The translations under genes and the position numbers were made by a program. The notes below the pieces were generated by a model. That model saw only the letters and a program-made list of their open reading frames with translations. It did no database searches and was not told where the DNA came from. A stretch of DNA of 64,000 bases, from NCBI GenBank assembly GCA_016208165.1, contig JACQYL010000024.1, positions 67,234-131,233 on the forward strand, in the 5' to 3' direction. Shown here piece by piece: positions 20,382 to 28,755 of this stretch (its first letter is position 1; the number at the start of each line of letters is the position of its first letter). This DNA comes from Deltaproteobacteria bacterium (GTDB lineage: Bacteria > Desulfobacterota > Desulfarculia > JACQYL01).

Positions 20382-22049
20382 TCACAAACGGCCGGTCCTT
20401 GACACCGCACCTCTCCCAGCCTCCACTCTGTTGCGTCCAACAATGCCGAACGCACGCCATTGAACTGTTTTATTTAGAGGAGAAAGGTTCCAGGCCCAAT
20501 CCGGGAGATTGTATCTGGAGTCTGCTATCAGACCTCCATGGATGCTTGTATTAAAGGCCACCGTCCGAAAATTGTCCAAGGAAAACTCGACTTCATATCC
20601 TTCAGCATTCTCGACGGGCATCCATTCCACGCCCGGAGCACGGAGAAAGGTCCCATACTGCACCGGCTCCGACTCCTCGGATACCTTGCGCTCCGGGTCA
20701 AAAACCTGATCCAGCATGGAGTAAGCGCCTTCTTCCGGAACTCGCCTGCCGTGAAGCCATCGATCGATCTCCTTGGGATCGGAAAGACGTTTTACATGCT
20801 GGCATCCGGCGCACAACGGCTGGGGCTTTTTCCGGACCAATCCCAGCCGCAACGCCCTGTATTCCGGGCCGTCCCACACGGCCTGGAAGCCCTGTTTCGA
20901 AAGCGGTCCAAGCAGCGGCGCTCCCGGGACGCAGCACGTGGAGATCGTCCCATCCATGCGGACGTATAACCTGCGCCAGAGAAATTCGCATACATCAATC
21001 GCAGCGCCTTCGGCAGCCTCGGATTCGCCCTCATGAGGTCGTATAAAAGATGCGCCGTCCCAGGCAGCGTCCCTACGTTTCCGGATACCCTCATAGTCCG
21101 GGTTATTGGACAAACCCATCGGGAACTCCGGAATGAGGGATTCGTTGACTCCCCTTCCATGGAGCGCTTTCTCCAGGTCATGCATCATGGACGACTTAGC
21201 GCCCATGTCCGGAGCCACCGTGATCGCCGTCACCCGGTCCAACGCCTTTACGGACAGCGGGAACCCGAGGGCTCCGGCGCGATCCAGCGCTTTCTCGATG
21301 CAGTCCACGGCCAGTTCCATGTAGTGCACAAGCGATTCTTTTCGCGTATCGGCAGAAAAGGGAAACATGTGATGCACCGTCAGGCAATCAAACCCGAGAT
21401 CGCAGGCCAAATTGACCATTTCCGGAAGCTCGAACACATTGCGACGCATGAGAACGCAATTCATGCCCAAAACAGGGCGACACTCCCCGGGCATCTTGTC
21501 TCGCGCCCTCGCGAACCGCTCGACGTTTCCGAGGACGGTCTCGTAGTCGGCTCCTATCCTTATGCTCTCGAAGGTGTCTTTCGTGGCTCCGTCAAAAGAT
21601 ACGATCAGCATGCCCAGACTGGGCAGAAGCATGTTCACCCTGGCCTCATCCAAAAGCATGGCGTTGGTGTTGATTTCGACCTTGAGACCAAAGCGATCCG
21701 CCTGCCTTAGGATCTCGGGAAACCGTTTCGTCATGAGCGGTTCCCCCGATACGGAAGGAGAAAAGAGGTCGGCAAATGGAAATACCTGTTCGGATATGTC
21801 GTGAAAAAGCGCGTAGTCGATGTGTTGGGGGCCCTGCTTGGGACCTGCATTGGCCTGAGCGCACATCCGGCAACGAAGATTGCACGCTTGTGTCGTTTCC
21901 ACGTTGATGTAGGCGGGCGGTGGAACCCGTCCGTCAAACGTTCCACTGCCGTTTGCTTCGAGCGTAGGACCGGATCGACCCTCCGGCGCCTCCTCGGATC
22001 GGAACAGACGCCCGACCGCGGTCAGAATTCTGGAACGTTTTGAAAACAT
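20382..22049 (-). CDS. Radical SAM / SPASM-domain protein with extra C-terminal domain
   Basis: A 555-residue protein. The radical SAM motif CNLRCRMC is at residues ~52-59 within ETTQACNLRCRMCAQ; a TIM-barrel core follows. A SPASM domain follows near residues 365-445 (MDGTISTCCVPGAPLLG, then PLCAGCQ), able to hold auxiliary 4Fe-4S clusters. The last ~105 residues form a separate, probably beta-rich domain. SPASM enzymes modify peptides, carbohydrates or act as anaerobic sulfatase-maturating enzymes. No short precursor peptide gene or sulfatase is nearby, so the substrate is open. The Shine-Dalgarno is weak. It points the same way as the RND pair but 260 bp upstream of it. Confidence 0.85.
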   Translation of the reverse strand: MFSKRSRILTAVGRLFRSEEAPEGRSGPTLEANGSGTFDGRVPPPAYINVETTQACNLRCRMCAQANAGPKQGPQHIDYALFHDISEQVFPFADLFSPSVSGEPLMTKRFPEILRQADRFGLKVEINTNAMLLDEARVNMLLPSLGMLIVSFDGATKDTFESIRIGADYETVLGNVERFARARDKMPGECRPVLGMNCVLMRRNVFELPEMVNLACDLGFDCLTVHHMFPFSADTRKESLVHYMELAVDCIEKALDRAGALGFPLSVKALDRVTAITVAPDMGAKSSMMHDLEKALHGRGVNESLIPEFPMGLSNNPDYEGIRKRRDAAWDGASFIRPHEGESEAAEGAAIDVCEFLWRRLYVRMDGTISTCCVPGAPLLGPLSKQGFQAVWDGPEYRALRLGLVRKKPQPLCAGCQHVKRLSDPKEIDRWLHGRRVPEEGAYSMLDQVFDPERKVSEESEPVQYGTFLRAPGVEWMPVENAEGYEVEFSLDNFRTVAFNTSIHGGLIADSRYNLPDWAWNLSPLNKTVQWRAFGIVGRNRVEAGRGAVSRTGRL

Positions 22050-22499
22050 GATCGCTTACCGTTCGAACATCGGGAATTGGTACGCCGGAATTGTGAAGGG
22101 TGATCGCTCCGTTGGATCGATAACGCATTCGTATACCAGGAAACCCCGGAAAAGGATACTCCATATTGTTCACGAAACGATGTATCGGATGTTACGAGAT
22201 TCGAAACGAGCATCGGCGGATGGAGCCGGGTTTGGAAATGACTTGAGAAAGAGAAGCAAGCGCACGCGCCTTAAATGCCCGACCGCATTGACAACATACG
22301 ATACGGAGTGGTTTGAATGCAGGCGACATTGCGTTTGACCCGATTTCCCGGATGTTGAATTTCTCCGGGCCACCCATGAATCACCTTGGCTCGTCGTCCC
22401 TGGCTTCAGCCCCCTATCCACGAAGCCGGGGCGACATGGGTCCGCGGGTGATGCGAGCGTAACCAGGCCTATGCGGCCTTGTCCGTAGGGTTTGGTTCC
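22050..22499. other. Intergenic region between corrinoid operon end and radical SAM gene
   Basis: 450 bp. Small overlapping ORFs here have no ribosome binding site or recognisable similarity. At the left edge of the operon a short AGGCC/GGCCT inverted repeat lies near 22470-22482 but has no U-tract in the minus direction. I see no convincing terminator or promoter. Confidence 0.4.
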
Positions 22500-23168
22500 T
22501 CACCACGGCGATCGATAGAACAAGTGGGCCTTCACTTCTTCTCCCGGAGGGATTACGAGGCTGTCTCCTTCACCTCCTCCCGCTAAAACACGGTTGAACA
22601 GATCCAGACTCCCTTTGATTTCTTCGAATGCCAGCCCCAAGAACTCGGCGTTCCGCCCGGCGTAGGACTTGAACGACCCCGTCGGGTCCTGGCCGGTTTC
22701 AATCCAAACCAGTCGACGGTAGTGTTTGAACTCCTCCCTGAGCCCCCACTCCGCATCTTCCCGATCCATTACCCCACAATAGGCTTTCAGGCGATCCAAA
22801 GGAGCCGCTCCATTCTTGATAAACCCTGTGCTGAGGAAATATGTACCTGGTTCTCGATCCTGTTCCTTTCGCCATACTCCCTCGGAACCGAGCAACATGG
22901 GTATGCAATCGTGGATCTTGGGCATGATCAAAGGTTGTTCCAAAGCCCGTACGCCTACCACACCGTTGGAGCACAGCCCGTAACACAACACAATGCGACG
23001 GATGTTCTTTCCGGAAATCGAATCGATGGCTTCCTGGATCGGCCCACGCATCCTTGTCGGCGTTAGATGCAACCCCTGCTCGAGAAAAGTGAAGGTGACC
23101 CCGTGGACCGGCAGGCAGGAAAGCTCTTCCCGCATCACTCCGCAGGCGATGACATGAGTACGCACCAT
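22500..23168 (-). CDS. DUF1638-type protein of the corrinoid methyltransferase operon
   Basis: A 222-residue protein beginning MVRTHVIACGVMREEL and containing VLCYGLCSNG and KIHDCIPMLLGS, the cysteine-containing pattern of DUF1638. That family is repeatedly found beside corrinoid-dependent methyltransferases; its function is unproven. Its start overlaps the RACo-like gene's stop by one base (TAATG), so they are co-translated. Three conserved-looking Cys residues (CGV, CYGLC, HDC) could bind metal or a cofactor; that is inference. It is the last gene of the minus-strand operon. Confidence 0.8.
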   Translation of the reverse strand: MVRTHVIACGVMREELSCLPVHGVTFTFLEQGLHLTPTRMRGPIQEAIDSISGKNIRRIVLCYGLCSNGVVGVRALEQPLIMPKIHDCIPMLLGSEGVWRKEQDREPGTYFLSTGFIKNGAAPLDRLKAYCGVMDREDAEWGLREEFKHYRRLVWIETGQDPTGSFKSYAGRNAEFLGLAFEEIKGSLDLFNRVLAGGGEGDSLVIPPGEEVKAHLFYRSPW

Positions 23169-25024
23169 TAGAATTGTATGGAATCGACGAAGACTTCCTG
23201 GAAGTCGGGTCGCATCGAGAGTTCGACCACTTGGATTCGATCGGCAAGATCGACGGCTTCCAGGCGTTTGTCCAAACTGAACAGCGCCAGTCGGGCCCCG
23301 TCACCGGCCGCGTTTCCGATGGGCTCGATCCGGTCGACGTCAATCGGAGGAAACATGCCGATATCGAGGATTTCCTGGGGATCCAGGTAATTGCCGAAGG
23401 TGCCGGCCAGTAAGATGCGGTCCAATTGCTCGATCCCTCCGTCCTTCATCAGAATCTCGCTTCCCGCTCTCAGGGCGGCTTTGCCCAGTTGAACCGCGCG
23501 AATGTCGTTCTGTGTAATCACGATGTTCCGGCCTGTTTGAGTCCGCGTTGCCGGAACCAGCACCGCTTCGGCAACACCCGTCGCGGCGTTGATCCGAAGG
23601 CTGGGATGACCGCAGTCGAGATCGAACGCCCCGTCTTTTCGCACGATACCCGCGCGAAGGAGCACCGTTACGGCTGAAATAACGCCCGAACCGCATATGC
23701 CCCGCGGCCTGGGCGGCTTTTGGGTTTCCTGATCCGCAATCACCCGAAACTGGATCGCTCCGCCGTTTTCGTCCATTCGGAACTTTTCGATGGCCCCTGG
23801 CGCGGCCCGCATGCCGCATCTGATCTGAGCGCCCTCGAACACAGGCCCTGTTGCGCACGAAGTGGCCGTGAGAATTCCGTCCCTGGACAGCACCAGTTCG
23901 CCATTCGTACCCACGTCCACCATCAGGACGTTTCCCCGGAGGTCTTCCGGTTTCCGGGTGATGAGAGCCGAAATCGTATCGCTTCCGACAAAACCCGACA
24001 ATAACGGCAGTACGTGCACACGCGCATACGGAAAGACCTGAAGGTTCAAGTGGCGCGCTTCCACCTCTCCGGCCTCGGAGCACACCGTCAGGTAGGGCGC
24101 TTCGCCCAGAGAAACCGGATTCAGGCCCAAAAACAGATGCTGCATGGTCGGATTCGCGACAGCCACAACGTCGAGTACATCGTCACTGGAAACGCCCGCT
24201 TCTTCCGCCGTGCGCCGGATGAGTCCATTCACCGCATCCACCAGCGCCTTTTGCATGATCTCCAGCTTTGACGGGTCCTTCTGCACTTGCGCGATGCGTG
24301 AAATAACGTCTTCTCCATAGCTGACTTGCGGGTTCAGTCCGGAAGCCACGCCCACGATCCGATCCCTTTTCAGGTCGCAGAGAAAAGCCACCAGCGAAGT
24401 CGTTCCCAGATCCAGGGCCACTCCGAAGAGCTCCTCCCGTACTCCCGGCCGTATCTGTAGGATTGACGTATCCTTGAAGAGCGTGGCGGTGATCTCGGGA
24501 CACGCCTTTCCTTTCAGAGAGGCCGACGCCTCCGACAATACGGGGAAACTCGGCCCGGCGATGGGATTCGCTTCACCCTCGCGAAGGGCATTCCGGATTC
24601 GCGCTGCAAACGAAAGAAAGGGCCCCTTCCGATTCACGGATTCGAGTGTCACGGTGCGCCTGGACACGGCGGGCCGGATGGGGATCTTGTACCTGGTAAA
24701 GGGTTTTCGCGGCGCGGCCTCGGAAACACGACTCTCCGGCGGCACGATTACGATGCAATCATCGAGAACTCGCGTCAGACAGGCCAGGCGATACACGTAA
24801 CCGTCCCGGTTCTCCGGCAGCAACGCCGTTTCTGCGCCGAGCACATCGGAGACCGCTCCTTCGGCAGCAGCCGCTTCGAACTCAACCCGGCATCGCCCGC
24901 ATTTGCCCCGGCCGCCACAATCGGAAGCAATCTTGACGCCCGCTCTCACGGCGACGTCCATGATCCGTTCGCCGGGGTTCGCCTCGGCTGTCTTATTGCT
25001 AGGCTGAAAGGTAACGTGAATCAA
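23168..25024 (-). CDS. RACo-like reductive activator of corrinoid proteins (2Fe-2S + ASKHA)
   Basis: A 618-residue protein. N-terminal ferredoxin-like domain with CGGRGKCGRC and a later Cys (RLACL) for a 2Fe-2S cluster; a linker; then an ASKHA ATPase-type domain (ALDLGTTSLVAFL, MVDVGTNGELVL, and the late motif RILLAGTFGNYLDP). Family members use ATP to return oxidised Co(II) corrinoids to Co(I). It is encoded with a methyltransferase, corrinoid protein and methyl-THF methyltransferase, so its target is almost certainly the corrinoid protein at 28.0-28.7 kb. The start appears to be TTG 25024, overlapping the upstream gene's TGA. Confidence 0.9.
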   Translation of the reverse strand: MIHVTFQPSNKTAEANPGERIMDVAVRAGVKIASDCGGRGKCGRCRVEFEAAAAEGAVSDVLGAETALLPENRDGYVYRLACLTRVLDDCIVIVPPESRVSEAAPRKPFTRYKIPIRPAVSRRTVTLESVNRKGPFLSFAARIRNALREGEANPIAGPSFPVLSEASASLKGKACPEITATLFKDTSILQIRPGVREELFGVALDLGTTSLVAFLCDLKRDRIVGVASGLNPQVSYGEDVISRIAQVQKDPSKLEIMQKALVDAVNGLIRRTAEEAGVSSDDVLDVVAVANPTMQHLFLGLNPVSLGEAPYLTVCSEAGEVEARHLNLQVFPYARVHVLPLLSGFVGSDTISALITRKPEDLRGNVLMVDVGTNGELVLSRDGILTATSCATGPVFEGAQIRCGMRAAPGAIEKFRMDENGGAIQFRVIADQETQKPPRPRGICGSGVISAVTVLLRAGIVRKDGAFDLDCGHPSLRINAATGVAEAVLVPATRTQTGRNIVITQNDIRAVQLGKAALRAGSEILMKDGGIEQLDRILLAGTFGNYLDPQEILDIGMFPPIDVDRIEPIGNAAGDGARLALFSLDKRLEAVDLADRIQVVELSMRPDFQEVFVDSIQF

Positions 25025-27069
25025 CTAGGTTTTCCATGCGTAGTTTGAAATCTCGGTTTTGCGACAGCCTGCCCGTATAGAATCACTTCCACGAGGATCT
25101 CTTGTCCTGAAGACAGGTTGGCCTGTTTTCTTTCTTCCCGGAGATTCAATTCCGCTCCATTACCTCCGAAGCGGCGGACCTCTCCGCTGAGATGCTCGGT
25201 CAGAAATTTCCGCGCGTACGTCAGAGATTCCTCGAGAGTGGGATGCACGACTTTCCCCGCGGAAGTAAAACAGGCGAATCCTTTTGGTGACAGCGGTCTC
25301 ACCAGAACCTGACCGTTTACCAGGATCGTTCCCACAATAGCGCCCAAGGCATTGGCCACTTCGGCATTTTCGGGCACAATGGATTCGGTGTGGACCGCGC
25401 GGGCAAGCCTTGGAACCAGCAGGTGAGCGGGTGCGCCGATGCCCACCAGCGGTAAATCCAGAGACAGGCGAATGCTGAACGGACCCAGGTTTGTCCGCCG
25501 GACCTCGGTATCTCTTTCCCAAAAGCAATTTCGCCACATCTGGCGGCAGGCCGGGCAAGTCTGTTCTTGCCGGCCGTAGCCAACCGGCTGAGCAGAAAGG
25601 CTGTCCACCATTTCAAGGGCTGCTTTGCGATTGAAAATCTCGTTTACCTGGAGCAAAAAATCGTTCAGATCAGCCCCCGCCTGCCCGGCCAGAAACCGGC
25701 CGGCCGTCTCCGAGCATTCCCGGTTGCCGAAGGTATATGTACCTCGTATGTGGAACATGTCCGTGGGCGTAAACCCGGCTGTTTGCACCAGTCGTTCGTG
25801 CTCCAGGCGGGTGAGATCGTCTACGAAAGTGACCGGATAGGCGTCCAGGGACTTGGCGAATTCAAAGATGTTCAACGGGCCGCCGGAGAGAACGCGCAGC
25901 AGCTTTCGCTCTTTGTCCGCGAGACGGCTCGGCTCCGGTTTGTCGGTCCTGAACCAGAAGGCGGTCGGAGTGAATCGGGGATCCCTTGCCGGCGTTGCCA
26001 GGACGGACTCGAGCTGGCGTTGTAACCGGGGGAAACGCATCCCGAGGACGCACAAGGGTTCCACCCTCTGGGGGCCGATCTGAATTTCACCGGCGTGGTC
26101 GGTCCGGATGTGGCTGTCACCGCCCAATCCGACTGTACGGACATCCACGGCGGCCACGTGGGTTTGCCAGGGTCCCACGGCCACGCCCTTGTCATTGAGT
26201 CTCGGAAGCCCTCCCTTCAGGACGGCGATATCGGTGGTGGTGCCCCCGATGTCCAGAACGACCGCTTCCTCGGCCGAGCCCTTTAACAGGAAACCGGCCC
26301 CCACGACGCTCGCAGCAGGTCCGGAGAGTATGGTTTCCACGGGTCTTTCGAGGCAGACTTCCTCACGAAACAGGCTGCCGTCTCCTTTGACCACCATCAG
26401 GGGTGCTTGGATAGAATAATTGACGAGCACTTTCTTTACGGACTGGAGCAGGTCCCGGATAAGGGGGATCAGGTGAGCGTTCAGGATCGTAGTTGTAGCT
26501 CGATGCCCGGCGTTGAGTTTCAGCGACAGATCGTGCCCGCACGCGACCGGTTTTCCCGGAGCCAATCTTTCGACAAGTTCTTTGATCTGTAATTCGTGGG
26601 ATGGATTGCGAGTGCTGAAATACGAACTGATCGCGTACGCCTCGACCTTCTCCCGCGTATCTTCGACAATGCGTTGGACGCTTTCGAGATCCAGAAACGC
26701 CAGCTCTACCCCCTCAGCCGTGTGCCCTCCTCTCACCAAATGAATGTCCCGAATGAATTCCTGAGGGCACTGGGACGGTTTGTACCCCGGAAGGATGGCG
26801 GCAATCCGGCTTTTCCTTCCTTCAACCAGCGCGTTGGTGGCGAGGGTGGTGGATAGGGAGACGAGCCTTATTTCAGGGAAGAGGCTCTCGTCCAAGAGCC
26901 CTACCGACCTCTCGATGCCTTTGACCAGGTCATCATGGGTGGTAGGGCTCTTGGCTTTGGACAACACACGTCCGGCATTGAGGTCCAACAGGACCGAGTC
27001 GCTAAACGTTCCCCCGACGTCAATGCCGAGTCCGACCACTCGGTCGGAATTGCTTCTGTTCTCTGTCAT
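25021..27069 (-). CDS. Hydantoinase/oxoprolinase-family (ASKHA) protein
   Basis: A 682-residue protein with two phosphate-binding loops typical of the HyuA/oxoprolinase N-terminal and A domains: GIDVGGTFSDSVLLD and VLDIGGTTTDIAVLK, plus SLSTTLATNALVEG. In ATP-dependent hydantoinases it cleaves cyclic amides. The copy found in corrinoid-methyltransferase clusters lacks the partner HyuB and may be an alternative activator. A CPACRQMWRNC cysteine cluster near residue 505 could bind metal. It starts 15 bp after the methyltransferase gene and overlaps the RACo-like gene by four bases. No HyuB is nearby, which favours an accessory role over hydantoin hydrolysis. Confidence 0.82.
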   Translation of the reverse strand: MTENRSNSDRVVGLGIDVGGTFSDSVLLDLNAGRVLSKAKSPTTHDDLVKGIERSVGLLDESLFPEIRLVSLSTTLATNALVEGRKSRIAAILPGYKPSQCPQEFIRDIHLVRGGHTAEGVELAFLDLESVQRIVEDTREKVEAYAISSYFSTRNPSHELQIKELVERLAPGKPVACGHDLSLKLNAGHRATTTILNAHLIPLIRDLLQSVKKVLVNYSIQAPLMVVKGDGSLFREEVCLERPVETILSGPAASVVGAGFLLKGSAEEAVVLDIGGTTTDIAVLKGGLPRLNDKGVAVGPWQTHVAAVDVRTVGLGGDSHIRTDHAGEIQIGPQRVEPLCVLGMRFPRLQRQLESVLATPARDPRFTPTAFWFRTDKPEPSRLADKERKLLRVLSGGPLNIFEFAKSLDAYPVTFVDDLTRLEHERLVQTAGFTPTDMFHIRGTYTFGNRECSETAGRFLAGQAGADLNDFLLQVNEIFNRKAALEMVDSLSAQPVGYGRQEQTCPACRQMWRNCFWERDTEVRRTNLGPFSIRLSLDLPLVGIGAPAHLLVPRLARAVHTESIVPENAEVANALGAIVGTILVNGQVLVRPLSPKGFACFTSAGKVVHPTLEESLTYARKFLTEHLSGEVRRFGGNGAELNLREERKQANLSSGQEILVEVILYGQAVAKPRFQTTHGKPS

Positions 27070-27084
27070 AAGCAGCCATCACGC

Positions 27085-27882
27085 CTAACTTACCAGCTTT
27101 CCTTCGCGCATGGCATCGATGAATTCGCCGCAGTATTCGTCTTTCCCCATGATCATCTCGGCGGTAATGACACTGGTCATGATCTTCTTGTCGAGAGGAT
27201 CAATTATAGCGGAGTCCAGTCCATGGGCCACGGCGCAAACCAAAAAGGTTCGGTTCACCAGAAAGCGCTCGGGCAACCCATAGGATACATTGCTGAGCCC
27301 GCACGTAGTATGCACGCCGGGAAGCGACTGCATGATGGTCGAAATCGATTTCAACGCGGCCTTGCCGTTTTCCGTATCCACGCTGACGGGCTGAACAAGG
27401 GGATCCAAATAAATGCTGGAACGCTTCAGGCCCAATCCCTCGAGTTTCTCCACTAGGCGCAGGGCATTCTCCACGGTCTTTTCCGAAGTGTTCGGAATCC
27501 CCGTATCGTCCATGCACAAGCCGATCACATCCGCGGCATCTCCCTCGATGATGGGCGCCAGAGCGGCGTATCTTTCCTTTTCGAGGGTGATGGAATTGAT
27601 CAAGGGGCGCTTGTTTACTCTCTTCAGCCCTTCGGCAAGCACCTTTGGGTCCGGACTGTCCAAACACAAGGAAATGGACACCACTTCCTGAACCGCTTCC
27701 ACCAGCCACATGAAATCCTCGAATTCCGATTTCAGTCTCGATCCACAGTTCACGTCGATGAAGGTGGCCCCCGCCGCTTCCTGCTTGCGGGCTTCCTCCT
27801 GGAAAAACACCCGATCGCGTCTTCCCAAGGCCTCGTTGATGGCCTTTCGACTCGTATTAATCCGTTCTCCAATGACGATCAT
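27085..27882 (-). CDS. Methyltetrahydrofolate:corrinoid methyltransferase (pterin-binding)
   Basis: A 265-residue TIM-barrel of the dihydropteroate synthase / MeTr family: MIVIGERINTSRK at the N-terminus, FIDVNCGSRLKSE, LCLDSPDPKVL, SIYLDPLVQPVSVD and TCGLSNVSYGLP. MtgA- and AcsE-like members move a methyl group between the corrinoid protein and tetrahydrofolate. With the MttB-type protein this would route methyl groups from a methylated amine into C1 metabolism. A good Shine-Dalgarno (AAGGG) precedes ATG 27882. The direction of transfer is inferred from operon context. Confidence 0.92.
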   Translation of the reverse strand: MIVIGERINTSRKAINEALGRRDRVFFQEEARKQEAAGATFIDVNCGSRLKSEFEDFMWLVEAVQEVVSISLCLDSPDPKVLAEGLKRVNKRPLINSITLEKERYAALAPIIEGDAADVIGLCMDDTGIPNTSEKTVENALRLVEKLEGLGLKRSSIYLDPLVQPVSVDTENGKAALKSISTIMQSLPGVHTTCGLSNVSYGLPERFLVNRTFLVCAVAHGLDSAIIDPLDKKIMTSVITAEMIMGKDEYCGEFIDAMREGKLVS

Positions 27883-27907
27883 GATTCAACCCTTTATAAA
27901 ATAAAGT

Positions 27908-27940
27908 CCTCATCCGGCGGAAAACTTCCCCCGGATGAGG
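27908..27940. promoter_or_regulatory. Intercistronic hairpin in the corrinoid operon
   Basis: Perfect ten-base inverted repeat CCTCATCCGG (27908-27917) and CCGGATGAGG (27931-27940) with a 13-base loop. Read on the minus strand it is followed by a T-rich stretch (ACTTTATTTTA). It lies between the corrinoid-protein gene and the methyl-THF methyltransferase gene and could act as a partial terminator or 3'-end stabiliser. Confidence 0.65.
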
Positions 27941-28037
27941 AGATTTTGGCCCACATGATGGGATGCGGCAGTCTTGGGGTGTCGGTCCCCGCCCCATTAA
28001 AGCGAGGGGCAGGTCATTTCGGTCAGACAAGCCGGCC

Positions 28038-28664
28038 TTATCGCAGGCTGTTCAGTTGATCGATGCAGTGCGCCGCGTCCACGGCGTAGAAATCCGCTCC
28101 AATCTCTTCGGCATATTCCTGGGTCACCGGGGCTCCGCCAACCCAAACCTTGCATTTGCTCCTGAGTCCGGCCTCTTCCAACGAATCAATGATCACCTTC
28201 ATCTGAGGGATCGTGGTGGTCAGAAGCGCCGAGATCCCGAGGTACTTAACACCTTTCTCCACCTGTTCGACGAACACGCTCGGATCCAGGTCGATGCCCA
28301 GGTTGATCACCTTATAACCGACACTTTCCAGCAACATGGCTACCAGATTCTTTCCGATATCGTGCAAGTCGCCTTTGACCGTTCCGATGGCGAAGACGCC
28401 TTTAGCTTCTCCCGAGCCTTTCACCAGAAACGGCTTCAGTATGTCCATGCCCGATTGCATGGTCTTGGCGGAGCGTAGGACCTCGGGAACGAATACCTGG
28501 CCTTCTTTCCATTTCTGGGTGACCACATCCATTCCCTTGACCAGCGCTTCATCAAGAATCGTATTAGGTTCCGCTCCGGTGTCCAACGCCTCCTGAACCA
28601 GTCCCTGTATCTCTTTAAGTCTGCCTTTATAAACCGCATCGACAACCTTTGTCAGGTCCGCCAT
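28038..28664 (-). CDS. Corrinoid (methylcobalamin-binding) protein, MtbC/MttC type
   Basis: A 208-residue protein with the two-part fold of small methyltransferase corrinoid proteins: an N-terminal helical cap (~residues 1-85, ILDEALVKGMDVV) and a Rossmann B12-binding domain with the lower-ligand motif GDLHDIGKN (DxHxxG) and the GG near the C-terminus (VWVGGAPVT). It carries the methyl group between the MttB-type enzyme and the methyl-THF methyltransferase. GGAGGAG precedes ATG 28664. Confidence 0.95.
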   Translation of the reverse strand: MADLTKVVDAVYKGRLKEIQGLVQEALDTGAEPNTILDEALVKGMDVVTQKWKEGQVFVPEVLRSAKTMQSGMDILKPFLVKGSGEAKGVFAIGTVKGDLHDIGKNLVAMLLESVGYKVINLGIDLDPSVFVEQVEKGVKYLGISALLTTTIPQMKVIIDSLEEAGLRSKCKVWVGGAPVTQEYAEEIGADFYAVDAAHCIDQLNSLR

Positions 28665-28690
28665 GAGTCTCCTCCTAAGTCAATAAATGC

Positions 28691-28707
28691 GGAGACGGTT
28701 CGTCTCC
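28691..28707. promoter_or_regulatory. Small hairpin between mttB-like and corrinoid-protein genes
   Basis: GGAGACG (28691-28697) and CGTCTCC (28701-28707) form a perfect seven-base stem with a three-base loop. On the minus strand it is followed by GCATTTATTG. It may help set different expression levels of the flanking genes. It is a short structure and the role is inference. Confidence 0.45.
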
Positions 28708-28755
28708 TTCTTAGACCTTTCACTCCATCCGTAAAGGCCTGTGTGTTTCCGCGTG

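Noticed and set aside
27908-27940. Full intrinsic terminator ending the operon after the corrinoid-protein gene
   Set aside because: The T-stretch after the stem is interrupted and the downstream genes are functionally required; partial termination or stabilisation is more likely.
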